Below, in pieces: positions 1-7,094 of a DNA stretch of 64,000 nt. Position 1 is the first letter of the stretch; the number at the start of each line of letters is the position of its first letter. This DNA comes from Anaerolineales bacterium (GTDB lineage: Bacteria; Chloroflexota; Anaerolineae; Anaerolineales; Villigracilaceae): the NCBI GenBank assembly GCA_030583925.1, contig CP129482.1:3348001-3412000 (forward strand), in the 5' to 3' direction. The notes under the pieces are model-generated. The model was not told where the DNA came from and did not search any database. It worked only from the letters and a program-made list of their open reading frames with translations. The translations under genes and the position numbers were made by a program.

Positions 1-914
1 ATAAACACATCCTCCAGCGTCGGCTCGCCGACAAGCACATCTTTCACATTGATGTCCTTCCCCCTCAACGCCCTCATTAATTCTTCTTTCCTCCCTTCGA
101 CTGTGCTCAGGGCAAGCTTTCCTCTTTCCGTGATCGTCCTCAAATGATCCCCCGCGAGCGAAACGCTTAAGACACCATCCACCGAAGGCAACACCTCCAA
201 CCCTTTTTCCAACGGCTTGGCATAGACTTCCCACACATCGCCAGCGATAATATTCTTTTTCAAATTTGACGGCGTGTCCATCGCAAGCAGTTTGCCATCG
301 CGCATGATGCCGACGCGTTCGCAGTATTCGGCTTCGTCCATGTAGTGAGTCGTCACGAGAATCGTCACGCCGCTTTCGGCGAGTTCATAGATCAAGTCCC
401 AGAAGGCGCGGCGCGCGGTGGGGTCAACGCCCGAAGTCGGTTCATCGAGGAACAGCAACTTCGGTTCATGCACCAGTGCGATTCCCAACGCCAATCGCTG
501 ACGCCAACCCGCGGACAAAGAACGCGTCAGTGTGGAGTCATGCCCACGAAGCCCGACCAGTTCCAACGTCCGCGCGACGCGGGCTTTGTCACGAATCCCA
601 TACACGCCGCCGTAAAACGTCAAATTTTCCAGCACGGTGAGATCATCATAGATCGCAAATTTTTGCGACATGTATCCCGCCCGCGCCCGCACCTGCTCGC
701 TTTGTTTGAACGCGTCGAATCCAAGCACGGTGGCTTTGCCCTCACTTGGCTCGAGCAAGCCGAGCAACATGCGAATCGTCGTCGTCTTGCCCGAACCGTT
801 CGGTCCGAGATAACCAACCACTTCGCCCGCGTTCACTTCGAAGTTGACATGATCCACTGCGACGAAATCGCCGAAGCGTCGCGTGAGATTTTCGACTTTA
901 ATCACTTCGCTCAT
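1..914 (-). CDS. ABC transporter ATP-binding protein, C-terminus cut by window edge (YbhF C-half-like)
   Basis: Nucleotide-binding subunit of an ABC-2 type exporter, acting at the inner face of the membrane. The reading frame is open from an ATG at 914 to the left edge (about 304 residues). Visible: Walker A GPNGSGKT near residues 37-44, a degenerate signature LSAGWRQR instead of LSGGQ, Walker B LLFLDEP followed by TSGVDP, and an intact H-loop in TTHYMDEAEYC. The ATG overlaps the stop of the upstream ATPase gene (ATGA), so the two are translationally coupled. In E. coli YbhF two such domains are fused and the second also has a deviant signature; here they are separate genes. A second permease is expected just beyond the left edge. 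Family assignment is firm; substrate is unknown. Confidence 0.93.
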   Translation of the reverse strand, partial: MSEVIKVENLTRRFGDFVAVDHVNFEVNAGEVVGYLGPNGSGKTTTIRMLLGLLEPSEGKATVLGFDAFKQSEQVRARAGYMSQKFAIYDDLTVLENLTFYGGVYGIRDKARVARTLELVGLRGHDSTLTRSLSAGWRQRLALGIALVHEPKLLFLDEPTSGVDPTARRAFWDLIYELAESGVTILVTTHYMDEAEYCERVGIMRDGKLLAMDTPSNLKKNIIAGDVWEVYAKPLEKGLEVLPSVDGVLSVSLAGDHLRTITERGKLALSTVEGRKEELMRALRGKDINVKDVLVGEPTLEDVF

Positions 915-1900
915 TTCGACTCCGAAAGCGCGATGAAGACATCTTCGAGGACGGGATTCGCCGCGCGCAGTTCATCCACTTGACCGCCCCCGCTTCGTAT
1001 CGCGGACTTCAACCTGCTCAGCGCTTCGTCGGCTTTTCCCGCCCGTACGCGGATGTGCAGACGGTCGCCGAATGCTTGCACATCTTCGACGGCTTCATCG
1101 TTGTGCGCGATGTGACGAAGAAGATTCAACGGCGAGCCGCGCAGTTCAAGGATGCGGTTGTTGAGCCGCGCCCGCAAATTGGACGGCGTATCTTCGGCGA
1201 TGATTTTTCCGCTCTTCATAAACCCGACGCGGTGACAGCGTGAGGCTTCATCCATGTAAGGGGTGGAGATGAGGACGGAGACACCCCCCTCGTCCCTTTG
1301 GGACACTCCCCCCAAATTCCCCGAATTTGGGGGGAGATGGAGGGGGGTCGAAACCAACTTAATCACCAACTGCCAAAAATCTTGGCGGGTCACGGGGTCA
1401 ACGCCAGTGGTGGGTTCGTCGAGTAACAGCACCCGCGGTTTGGTGACCAACGCGGAGGCGAGACCGAGTTTTTGTTTCATCCCGCCCGAAAGTTGACCTG
1501 CGCGACGGTCTTTGAATTTTTCGAGCCCGACGAATTCGAGAATCTCCAGCGAGCGCGGAAGCCACTCGTTCGATTTGAGTCCACGCGCTTCGGCAAAGAA
1601 GCGGATGTTTTCCAGCACGGTCAGATCTTCGTAGAGGGAAAATCTCTGCGAGAGGTAGCCGAATTGTGCGCGGGCTTGTTCGGTTTGTTTGTTGATATCG
1701 TAGCCGCAGATGTTGACCTCACCCGCGTCGGCTTTGAGCGCGCCGACTAAGAGTCGCATAGTGGTGGTCTTCCCCGCGCCGTCCGCGCCGACGAGTCCGT
1801 AGATTTCGCCCGCTTTGATTTGCAGGGAAACGCCGTCCACGGCGTGGGTATCGCCGAAGGATTTGTGGAGGTTATTAGCAGATACCAGAAGGTTAGGCAT
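911..1900 (-). CDS. ABC transporter ATP-binding protein (YbhF N-half-like) with an in-frame palindromic insertion
   Basis: First ATPase of the export operon, 329 residues. Walker A is GADGAGKT (residues 38-45), signature LSGGMKQK, Walker B LLLDEPTTGVDP. The switch (H-loop) histidine is proline in STPYMDEA, so this half pairs a good signature with a poor H-loop, the mirror image of its partner at 1-914; such asymmetry is usual in heterodimeric exporters. Between Walker B and the H-loop lie about 24 extra residues rich in Pro, Gly and Asn, encoded by a palindromic DNA repeat at 1283-1350; related ATPases have a short loop there. The reading frame stays open, so the protein may be functional with an enlarged loop. 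Followed with a 4-base overlap by the second ATPase. Confidence 0.93.
   Translation of the reverse strand: MPNLLVSANNLHKSFGDTHAVDGVSLQIKAGEIYGLVGADGAGKTTTMRLLVGALKADAGEVNICGYDINKQTEQARAQFGYLSQRFSLYEDLTVLENIRFFAEARGLKSNEWLPRSLEILEFVGLEKFKDRRAGQLSGGMKQKLGLASALVTKPRVLLLDEPTTGVDPVTRQDFWQLVIKLVSTPLHLPPNSGNLGGVSQRDEGGVSVLISTPYMDEASRCHRVGFMKSGKIIAEDTPSNLRARLNNRILELRGSPLNLLRHIAHNDEAVEDVQAFGDRLHIRVRAGKADEALSRLKSAIRSGGGQVDELRAANPVLEDVFIALSESK
1283..1350. repeat. GC-rich compound palindrome inserted in the ABC ATPase gene
   Basis: The outer arms ACCCCCCTC and GAGGGGGGT enclose two further hairpins, GTCCC-TTT-GGGAC and TCCCCCCAAATT-ccccg-AATTTGGGGGGA. The structure would fold as a three-way junction. 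Length is about 68 bp and the net insertion is a multiple of three (about 72 nt including flanks), so the host gene remains open. Related GC-rich palindromes lie in dnaE at 46597-46630 and 46767-46828. Confidence 0.75.
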
Positions 1901-1920
1901 TGTTAGATTGAAAGGTTATT

Positions 1921-1941
1921 GGTCGAAAGTCGAAGGTCGAA
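1921..1941. repeat. 7-bp tandem repeat (GGTCGAA)n, left flank of the four-helix-bundle gene
   Basis: Reads GGTCGAA, AGTCGAA, GGTCGAA in tandem, continuing into a decayed copy. It is the inverted counterpart of the heptamer array at 2405-2439 on the other side of the gene at 1955-2365. Confidence 0.7.
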
Positions 1942-1954
1942 ACTCGGTTGATGG

Positions 1955-2365
1955 TTAAACTTCGTAGCCAGTTTCATCGTCGGAAATGCGGCGTTTTCTC
2001 GGATTCGATTCCAGATAAGCGATAAATTTAGCAATTTGACGCGCACATTTTTCAGCCAAGGCATAGGCGTCTTTGAACTGTTCCTCAGCAATATAATTTT
2101 GGTCAAGCGCTACATACAATTGCGCTCGCACTTCTCCAGCCGAGGCTTTCGCCATTCCAAGAAAGTTGATGAATTGAACGTCAGTACGACTCTCGAAGCC
2201 TTCGGCGATGTTACTCATCACTGAAACACTTGCGCGTCGAATCTGATCTCGCAGTCCAAAATCTCGATTGAAACCCGTTTGGTTACCAAAGGAATAGATC
2301 AGGTTGGTCAACTGTCTTGCAGATTTCCACGCTTCGATCTCTTCAAACCGAGAAATTCCAGCCAT
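1955..2365 (-). CDS. Four-helix-bundle protein, S23/IVP family
   Basis: Small helical protein of 136 residues from the ATG at 2365, which has a good Shine-Dalgarno (AAGGAG) upstream; a longer frame from 2392 lacks one. The sequence pattern (FEEIEAWKSARQL near the start, LRDQIRRASVSVMSNIAEGFE in the middle, then a run ending in helical ARQIAKFIAYLE) matches the four-helix-bundle family TIGR02436/PF05635, first known from 23S rRNA intervening sequences and related in fold to the Avd accessory protein of diversity-generating retroelements. No rRNA or reverse transcriptase is nearby. The gene sits inside the ABC export operon between HlyD and the ATPase genes and is bracketed by inverted heptamer arrays, which suggests it arrived as a cassette. 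Molecular role unknown. Confidence 0.88.
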   Translation of the reverse strand: MAGISRFEEIEAWKSARQLTNLIYSFGNQTGFNRDFGLRDQIRRASVSVMSNIAEGFESRTDVQFINFLGMAKASAGEVRAQLYVALDQNYIAEEQFKDAYALAEKCARQIAKFIAYLESNPRKRRISDDETGYEV

Positions 2366-2404
2366 GTTATTCTCCTTCTTTTGTAAATCCAATTTTCAAC
2401 GCGA

Positions 2405-2439
2405 GACTTTCGACCTTCGACCTGTGACCTGCGACCTTT
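2405..2439. repeat. 7-bp tandem repeat (GACCTNN)n, right flank of the four-helix-bundle gene
   Basis: Five consecutive heptamers: GACTTTC, GACCTTC, GACCTGT, GACCTGC, GACCTTT. The array runs into the stop codon of the HlyD-like gene (2438-2440). It is in inverted orientation to 1921-1941. Confidence 0.75.
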
Positions 2440-3781
2440 ATTTGAACGCCACATCCGCTGGCATACCGATCTTCAATTTGCCTTCGCCATTAGTCACTTT
2501 CAATTTGACGGCGTAGACCGTTGAACTACGTCCCTCGACGGTTTGTACATTGCGCGGGGTGAACTCGGCTTGGTCGGCGATGTGAATGACTTCGGCGGTG
2601 AAGGTTTCGTTGGGAAATGAATCAACGGTGACGGTCGCGCTTTGCCCAAGCGAGATGTTGCCGTATTGATCTTCGGGGACGTAGACGGTAATGGTCAAGT
2701 CGTTGAGGTTTGCCATTGTCAACGCGACGGAGCCAGGTTGGACAAATTCGCCAGGCTCGATATTTCGAGTGAGGATGATTCCGTCCATGGGGGCGTAGAC
2801 GGTGAGTTTTGCGATCTGCGTATCGAGCAACGCGAGGTTCGCTTCGGCAGTTTTGACGGCGGCTTCGGCTTGCTCCTTGGCGGCTTTGGCTTGGTCGAGA
2901 GATTTCTGCGCGGCGGCGACGGCGGGCGAATCGACTCCCGTTTGCAGGAGGCGGAGATTGTCCATGGCGGTGTTGTAAATTTCCTGCGCGACGATGTATT
3001 TCGCGCGGGCTTCGAGCAAATCTTGCGCGCCATCGGTTGTGAGCGCGTCGTTGTAAGCGGATTGCGCGTCTTCAAGAGTGAGTTCAGCGTCGTCGAGTTG
3101 GGTTTGGGCGGCGTCGCGCAGGTCTTGTCCGTTTGTTGCGGATGAAGTTCGGTCGTACGCGGCTTTGACGTTTTGATACGCGGCACGCGCCTGCACCAAC
3201 TCCGATTCGATTTCGACAAACGATTGACCGACGCCCTTTTGCAATTCGTCCATCTTGTTGAACGCTTCATCCAATTTGACGCGTGCCGCGTCCACGTCGG
3301 CTTGCGCGGCGGCGAGACGTTCGTCTTTTGCGAAATACCACGAGGGCAGATCGTATCCGCCTGAATTCGATTCAGCCCAGACGGTCGTTCGGTTAGCGCG
3401 TTCGGCGGCGAGGGCGGCGGACAATGCCACGTCGTATTGACTCTGAGCGGAGGCGTAGGCGGCTGTGGCAGTGTTGAGGGCGGATTTGGCAGAGTCGGCT
3501 TGGGCGGACGCGACGGCTCGTTGGGCGGCGAGCAGGCTCCCGTCGAGAGAAAGAAGCGGTTGTCCCGCAGTGACGCTTTGTCCTTCTTCGACGAGTACAT
3601 CCGCAACTTTGCCAGCCAATTCAGGCGAGACGTTGACAATCACCGATTCAATCGTGCCTGAGGCTTTGAGTTGTCCGTTTTCTTTGGGCGTCAACGCGCG
3701 GAACGCGTAATAGCCGATCGTGGACAGCACGATCAACGCGACGATGATTCGAACAGGGAGCGGAGGTAATTTGTGATTCAT
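2438..3781 (-). CDS. HlyD/YbhG-family membrane fusion (periplasmic adaptor) protein
   Basis: 447-residue adaptor of the ABC exporter. One N-terminal membrane anchor (about residues 8-27), then a biotinyl-lipoyl half-motif (GKVADVLVEEGQSVTAGQPLLSLD), a long Ala/Gln-rich coiled coil (about 90-310), the second lipoyl half (LTVYAPMDGIILTRNIEPGEFVQPG) and a C-terminal beta domain. Clear Shine-Dalgarno AAAGGAG before the ATG. In a monoderm-like Chloroflexota cell the partner of such an adaptor is uncertain, since no outer-membrane channel gene is seen. Order in transcription is tetR, permease, hlyD, four-helix-bundle gene, ATPase, ATPase, which matches cecR-ybhGFSR gene content in E. coli. Substrate (drug, cation or lipid) cannot be inferred. 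Confidence 0.93.
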   Translation of the reverse strand: MNHKLPPLPVRIIVALIVLSTIGYYAFRALTPKENGQLKASGTIESVIVNVSPELAGKVADVLVEEGQSVTAGQPLLSLDGSLLAAQRAVASAQADSAKSALNTATAAYASAQSQYDVALSAALAAERANRTTVWAESNSGGYDLPSWYFAKDERLAAAQADVDAARVKLDEAFNKMDELQKGVGQSFVEIESELVQARAAYQNVKAAYDRTSSATNGQDLRDAAQTQLDDAELTLEDAQSAYNDALTTDGAQDLLEARAKYIVAQEIYNTAMDNLRLLQTGVDSPAVAAAQKSLDQAKAAKEQAEAAVKTAEANLALLDTQIAKLTVYAPMDGIILTRNIEPGEFVQPGSVALTMANLNDLTITVYVPEDQYGNISLGQSATVTVDSFPNETFTAEVIHIADQAEFTPRNVQTVEGRSSTVYAVKLKVTNGEGKLKIGMPADVAFK

Positions 3782-3820
3782 AAGAATCTCCTTTAGAAAA
3801 TAATATCTAACAAGAAGCGA

Positions 3821-3861
3821 TGAGATTGCTTCGTCGGGCTAAAGCCCTCCTCGCAATGACA
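3821..3861. repeat. Dispersed repeat of the TGTCATTGCGAGGAGG type
   Basis: Contains GAGATTGCTTCGTCGG and CCTCCTCGCAATGACAT. Copies of the same element occur at 37293-37340, 51225-51311 and 52171-52217, with a diverged one at 31851-31930. It fills the gap between the permease and hlyD genes. Confidence 0.7.
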
Positions 3862-4989
3862 TCAGTCAAGGCGTTTGCGGAAGCGCAGGGCGGCGAGGGT
3901 CATGATGCCGACCGCGAAGATGGACATGGCGATCACGTCGAATTGAATTTGTTCGAGACCGACGCCTTTGAGTAACAGCGAACGGATGATGACGAGGTAA
4001 TAACGCAAGGGCATGAGATAGGAAAGCCATTGCAATATTTTGGGCATGGCTTCGAGCGGAAAGAAAAAGCCCGAGAGGAAAATGCTTGGCAAGAGAGTCA
4101 TCCACACGGTGAGCATGGCTTCTTGTTGCGTGTTGGCGATGGTGGAGGCGAGCAAGCCAATGCCAAGACCTGTGACGAGGAAAACGCCTGAAAGCAGAAT
4201 GATGAGTCCGAGGTCGCCGCGAATGGGCACACCGAACCACCAATGCCCCACCGCGAGGACTTCGATGGTGTTAAAGAATCCAAGCGCGACGTAGGGCGTG
4301 AGTTTGCCGACGATCAATTCCCAGGGACGTATCGGCGTGACGATGAGTTGCTCGATGGTGCCGCGTTCACGTTCACGCACTACGGAGGTGGCGGTGAGGA
4401 TCGCCGCGATGGCGTACAGAATCATGCCGATCACGCCTGGAATCATGAAGTGCGCGCTGATCAGGTCGGGGTTGAACCAGACGGTCGTGCGGACTTCAAC
4501 GGACGGCTGGACGCGCAGGTTCATGCCGCTCCGCTCGAATTTTTGCAACAGAATCTTTGAGGCGTGCGCCTGTCCGATCAATTGCGAGGCGGCAAGCGCG
4601 GTGGAAGCGCTGGTCGGGTCAGAACCATCGAGGATGAAGGCGATTTGGGCGTCGCCTTCGGCAAGCCTTTGGGCGTAATCGGGCGGGATGATAACCGCCG
4701 CGCGGGCGTCTCCCGCGAGGATTAAGTCTTCGATCTCCGATTCCGATTCGACCGAGTAGGCGATGCGGAAATAATCCGCCGCTCGGTACGATTCGAGCAG
4801 AGCGCGCGATTCCACGCTTTGACTTCGGTCCAGCACGGCAAGCGGGACATTACGCACGTCGTTGGTGGCGGAATAGCCAAGCAAGAACAATTGCATGATG
4901 GGAATGACGATGATCATTGCCAGCGTGCGCGGGTCGCGGAAGATTTGGATGAATTCCTTGCGGATGATAGAGAGGAGACGGGTGTTCAT
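3862..4989 (-). CDS. ABC-2 type transporter permease (YbhR/YbhS-like)
   Basis: Membrane component of the exporter, 375 residues from the ATG at 4989 (GGAG 8 nt upstream); a frame from 5013 adds 8 residues without a ribosome site. Topology: one N-terminal membrane segment (TLAMIIVIPIMQLFLLGY), a large extracytoplasmic domain of about 150 residues, then five C-terminal segments. The motif REREKGT-like ERERGTIEQLIVTP after the second segment and the QEAMLTVWMTLLPSIFLSGFFFP segment are hallmarks of the ABC2_membrane_3 family. Lies 80 bp upstream of hlyD in the same direction, with a dispersed repeat between. Presumed to work with the two ATPases and a second permease off the window edge. Confidence 0.92.
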   Translation of the reverse strand: MNTRLLSIIRKEFIQIFRDPRTLAMIIVIPIMQLFLLGYSATNDVRNVPLAVLDRSQSVESRALLESYRAADYFRIAYSVESESEIEDLILAGDARAAVIIPPDYAQRLAEGDAQIAFILDGSDPTSASTALAASQLIGQAHASKILLQKFERSGMNLRVQPSVEVRTTVWFNPDLISAHFMIPGVIGMILYAIAAILTATSVVRERERGTIEQLIVTPIRPWELIVGKLTPYVALGFFNTIEVLAVGHWWFGVPIRGDLGLIILLSGVFLVTGLGIGLLASTIANTQQEAMLTVWMTLLPSIFLSGFFFPLEAMPKILQWLSYLMPLRYYLVIIRSLLLKGVGLEQIQFDVIAMSIFAVGIMTLAALRFRKRLD

Positions 4990-5008
4990 GCGGGCTCCAA
5001 GGGAAAAA

Positions 5009-5092
5009 AGCAATCAGTAATCAGTGAGCAGCAGGGTGAGAGATACGAGATACGGGATTACGTGTCTACATGTTTACGTGTCTACTTGTTTC
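5009..5092. repeat. Short tandem repeats between tetR and permease genes
   Basis: Contains ATCAGTA/ATCAGTG heptamers, GAGATAC repeated with 1-bp spacing, and two tandem 16-mers ACGTGTCTAC(A/T)TGTTT. No coding capacity. This is one of several simple-repeat islands at gene borders in the window. Confidence 0.6.
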
Positions 5093-5701
5093 CTACTCGA
5101 CAGGTTTGAGAATGCCGTGCAGGAAAATGTCCACGTATGCCTCTTCGGTGTTTTTGGGCATGAGTTTGCCGACGATGGAATTGGAGATCAACATTTCCGT
5201 GATAAGGTAACTGAGGCAAACGCCGATGAAGGAGCGCATTAACAGCGCGGGGTTGGTCACACGCAAATCCTTGCGACCTTTGATCACGCGCTCAAGGACA
5301 GGCAGAACCTTGGGAGCGATCTCACGCAGTAACGGGACGCCGTGTTTGCCTTTGAACTCGACCAACTCGATGAACATGAGGTTGATGAACTCGGTCCGCT
5401 TTCCCATTTCCGCAATGACAAGGTGAATGGCGTTCCTGAAAAAATCCTCCACCGTCTCCCCCTCCGCCGCAAGGATGGCAGGCAGGATCTGTTTGTAAGG
5501 ATGTTTGTCAATGATGATGCCTTCGAAGATTTCATCCTTGCTGGAAAAGTGGTTGTAGATTCCGCCGAGGGCTATGCCAACTTTGTCTGCGATCTGGCGC
5601 ATGGACGTGGCGGCGTAGCCTTGTTTGAGGAATAACTCCATCGCCGCGTCTTCGATGGCTAGGCGAGTCGCTTCGCCTTTTTTGAGTTTTTCTGGGGGCA
5701 T
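5093..5701 (-). CDS. TetR/AcrR-family regulator of the export operon
   Basis: 202-residue repressor. N-terminal helix-turn-helix: AAMELFLKQGYAATSMRQIA then DKVGIALGGIYNHFSSKDEIF; the rest is the helical ligand-binding and dimer domain. Start chosen at 5701 because GGAG lies 6 nt upstream; a TTG start at 5713 would be the alternative. Located at the head of the ABC export genes with only a 100-bp repeat-filled gap, as CecR is in E. coli. A palindrome GAACG-CT-CGTTC at 5725-5736, just upstream of the start and facing the divergent MFS gene, is the likely operator, so it probably represses itself, the exporter and perhaps the MFS gene. Confidence 0.92.
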   Translation of the reverse strand: MPPEKLKKGEATRLAIEDAAMELFLKQGYAATSMRQIADKVGIALGGIYNHFSSKDEIFEGIIIDKHPYKQILPAILAAEGETVEDFFRNAIHLVIAEMGKRTEFINLMFIELVEFKGKHGVPLLREIAPKVLPVLERVIKGRKDLRVTNPALLMRSFIGVCLSYLITEMLISNSIVGKLMPKNTEEAYVDIFLHGILKPVE

Positions 5702-5724
5702 GAACAACTCCAAATAAAAAAAAT

Positions 5725-5736
5725 GAACGCTCGTTC
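5725..5736. promoter_or_regulatory. Candidate TetR operator
   Basis: Perfect inverted repeat GAACG-CT-CGTTC, 24-35 bp upstream of the tetR ATG, in the tetR/MFS divergent intergenic region. Half-sites of the GAACG/CGTTC type are typical of TetR/AcrR operators. Inferred. Confidence 0.6.
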
Positions 5737-5790
5737 GTTTTTCATTGTAGCCGAATCAGATAGGCTTTGTCAAGGAGGAAAAAACTCAAA

Positions 5791-5806
5791 TGGTAAAATC
5801 GTTTTC
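5791..5806 (+). promoter_or_regulatory. Extended -10 promoter of the MFS gene, probably leaderless
   Basis: TGGTAAAAT (extended -10, hexamer TAAAAT at 5794-5799) is followed by only 7 nt before the ATG at 5807. Transcription would start at or next to the start codon. A purine-rich AAGGAGG at 5772-5778 lies too far upstream (about 28 nt) to serve as ribosome site. Confidence 0.55.
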
Positions 5807-7093
5807 ATGCTCCCCCTCTCAGACCTGGAAAAATACATCCGCACGCATTTGCGCTACAACGTCACCGTCAATTTGCTGGACGGAGTTTTTTTCGGCTTGG
5901 CGCTCGGCTTCGGATCGTTTGCGACGATCATTCCCCTCTTTGTCACCCATCTAACTGACTCCGCCATCCTCATCGGACTGGCGCCTGCGTTTCACTCCGT
6001 CGGCTGGCAGTTGCCGCAGTTGTTCAACGCGGGACAGATCGCGCGGGCGCGCGAGTACAAACCGATCGTGTTGCGGAACACGATTCACGAGCGGATTCCG
6101 TTCCTTGTGTTGGGGCTGACCGCCTTTCTAACGCCGTGGATCGGAATCAAGACCGCGTTGTTTGTCACCTTTTTAGCGCTCGCTTGGCAGGGAATCGGCG
6201 GCGGGTTCAGCGCCAACCCGTGGACAAGTCTCGTCTCGAAGATCATCCCACCCGAATCACGCGGGACGTTTTTCGGGATGCAAGGCGGACTTGTGAATCT
6301 CGCCGTCAGCGCCGCCGCGGTCGGCGCGGGATATTTGCTGGATGCGGTCGCGTTCCCGAATAATTTTGGAATCAGTTTCCTGATCGCAAGCGGATTTTTC
6401 GTCGGGTCGTATGCCGCGCTAGCGAAGACACGTGAGCCTCGGGACGAGAAAAAGGTCGTTTCGGCGGAGCAGGTCCACTTTTGGAAAGACGCGCAGTTCA
6501 TCCTAAAAAAAGATCGGAATTTCAAGTGGTACCTCGTCACGCGCTTCTTGATGATGTTCGCCACGATGGGTTTCGGGTTTTACATTCTGCTTGGTCTGCG
6601 CCGCTTCAACATGGACTCGGTCACTGCGGGTTATCTCACCGCCGCGCTGACGCTCGCGCAAACATTCGCCAATATCGGCATGGGCTGGCTCGGCGATAAG
6701 ATCGGTCATCGCGCGATGTTGATTCTTGGCGCGGCTGCGTCGGCGCTGAGTTCCATCGTCGCGTGGCTCGCGCCGTCTATCGGATGGCTGTATCCCGCGT
6801 TCATCCTTTCGGGCATTGGCAATGTGGCGCTGTGGACGATCGGCATCACGTTTACGGTTGGCTTTGGCAACGACGTTGAGCGCCCCACGTACATCGGCTT
6901 ATCGAACACGCTCATCACGCCCGCGACGATCACCGCGCCGATTCTCGGCGGCTGGTTGATCGACGCGTTCGGTTTTGAATCCACATTTGGCTTGGCGACG
7001 ATCATTGGAATCGTGACGGCGGTAATTTTGATTCTAGTTGTGAAAGACCCAAAGCCCACCATCTCATTCAGAGAACAAACAAAAGGAGATTGA
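5807..7093 (+). CDS. Major facilitator superfamily transporter
   Basis: 428-residue polytopic protein with about 12 predicted membrane helices and a central loop near residues 200-235 (KTREPRDEKKVVSAEQVHFWK). Loop GWLGDKIGHRAMLILG carries the MFS GxLaDrxGrr-type motif of the second half. Resembles the MFS subfamily often found in Anaerolineae and Firmicutes without assigned substrate. The ATG at 5807 is preferred to 5723 because the first 28 codons are low in hydrophobicity, would overlap the operator region, and a -10 box sits inside them. Followed after 1 nt by the M24 peptidase gene, so co-transcribed. Substrate unknown. Confidence 0.9.
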   Translation: MLPLSDLEKYIRTHLRYNVTVNLLDGVFFGLALGFGSFATIIPLFVTHLTDSAILIGLAPAFHSVGWQLPQLFNAGQIARAREYKPIVLRNTIHERIPFLVLGLTAFLTPWIGIKTALFVTFLALAWQGIGGGFSANPWTSLVSKIIPPESRGTFFGMQGGLVNLAVSAAAVGAGYLLDAVAFPNNFGISFLIASGFFVGSYAALAKTREPRDEKKVVSAEQVHFWKDAQFILKKDRNFKWYLVTRFLMMFATMGFGFYILLGLRRFNMDSVTAGYLTAALTLAQTFANIGMGWLGDKIGHRAMLILGAAASALSSIVAWLAPSIGWLYPAFILSGIGNVALWTIGITFTVGFGNDVERPTYIGLSNTLITPATITAPILGGWLIDAFGFESTFGLATIIGIVTAVILILVVKDPKPTISFREQTKGD

Positions 7094-7094
7094 C

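Noticed and set aside
345..983. Plus-strand open frame of 212 codons over the ABC ATPase genes
   Set aside because: Shadow of the minus-strand ATPase genes, which show clear Walker motifs.
1955..2365. 23S rRNA intervening sequence
   Set aside because: Protein family matches, but no rRNA is anywhere near; the gene is between protein-coding genes.
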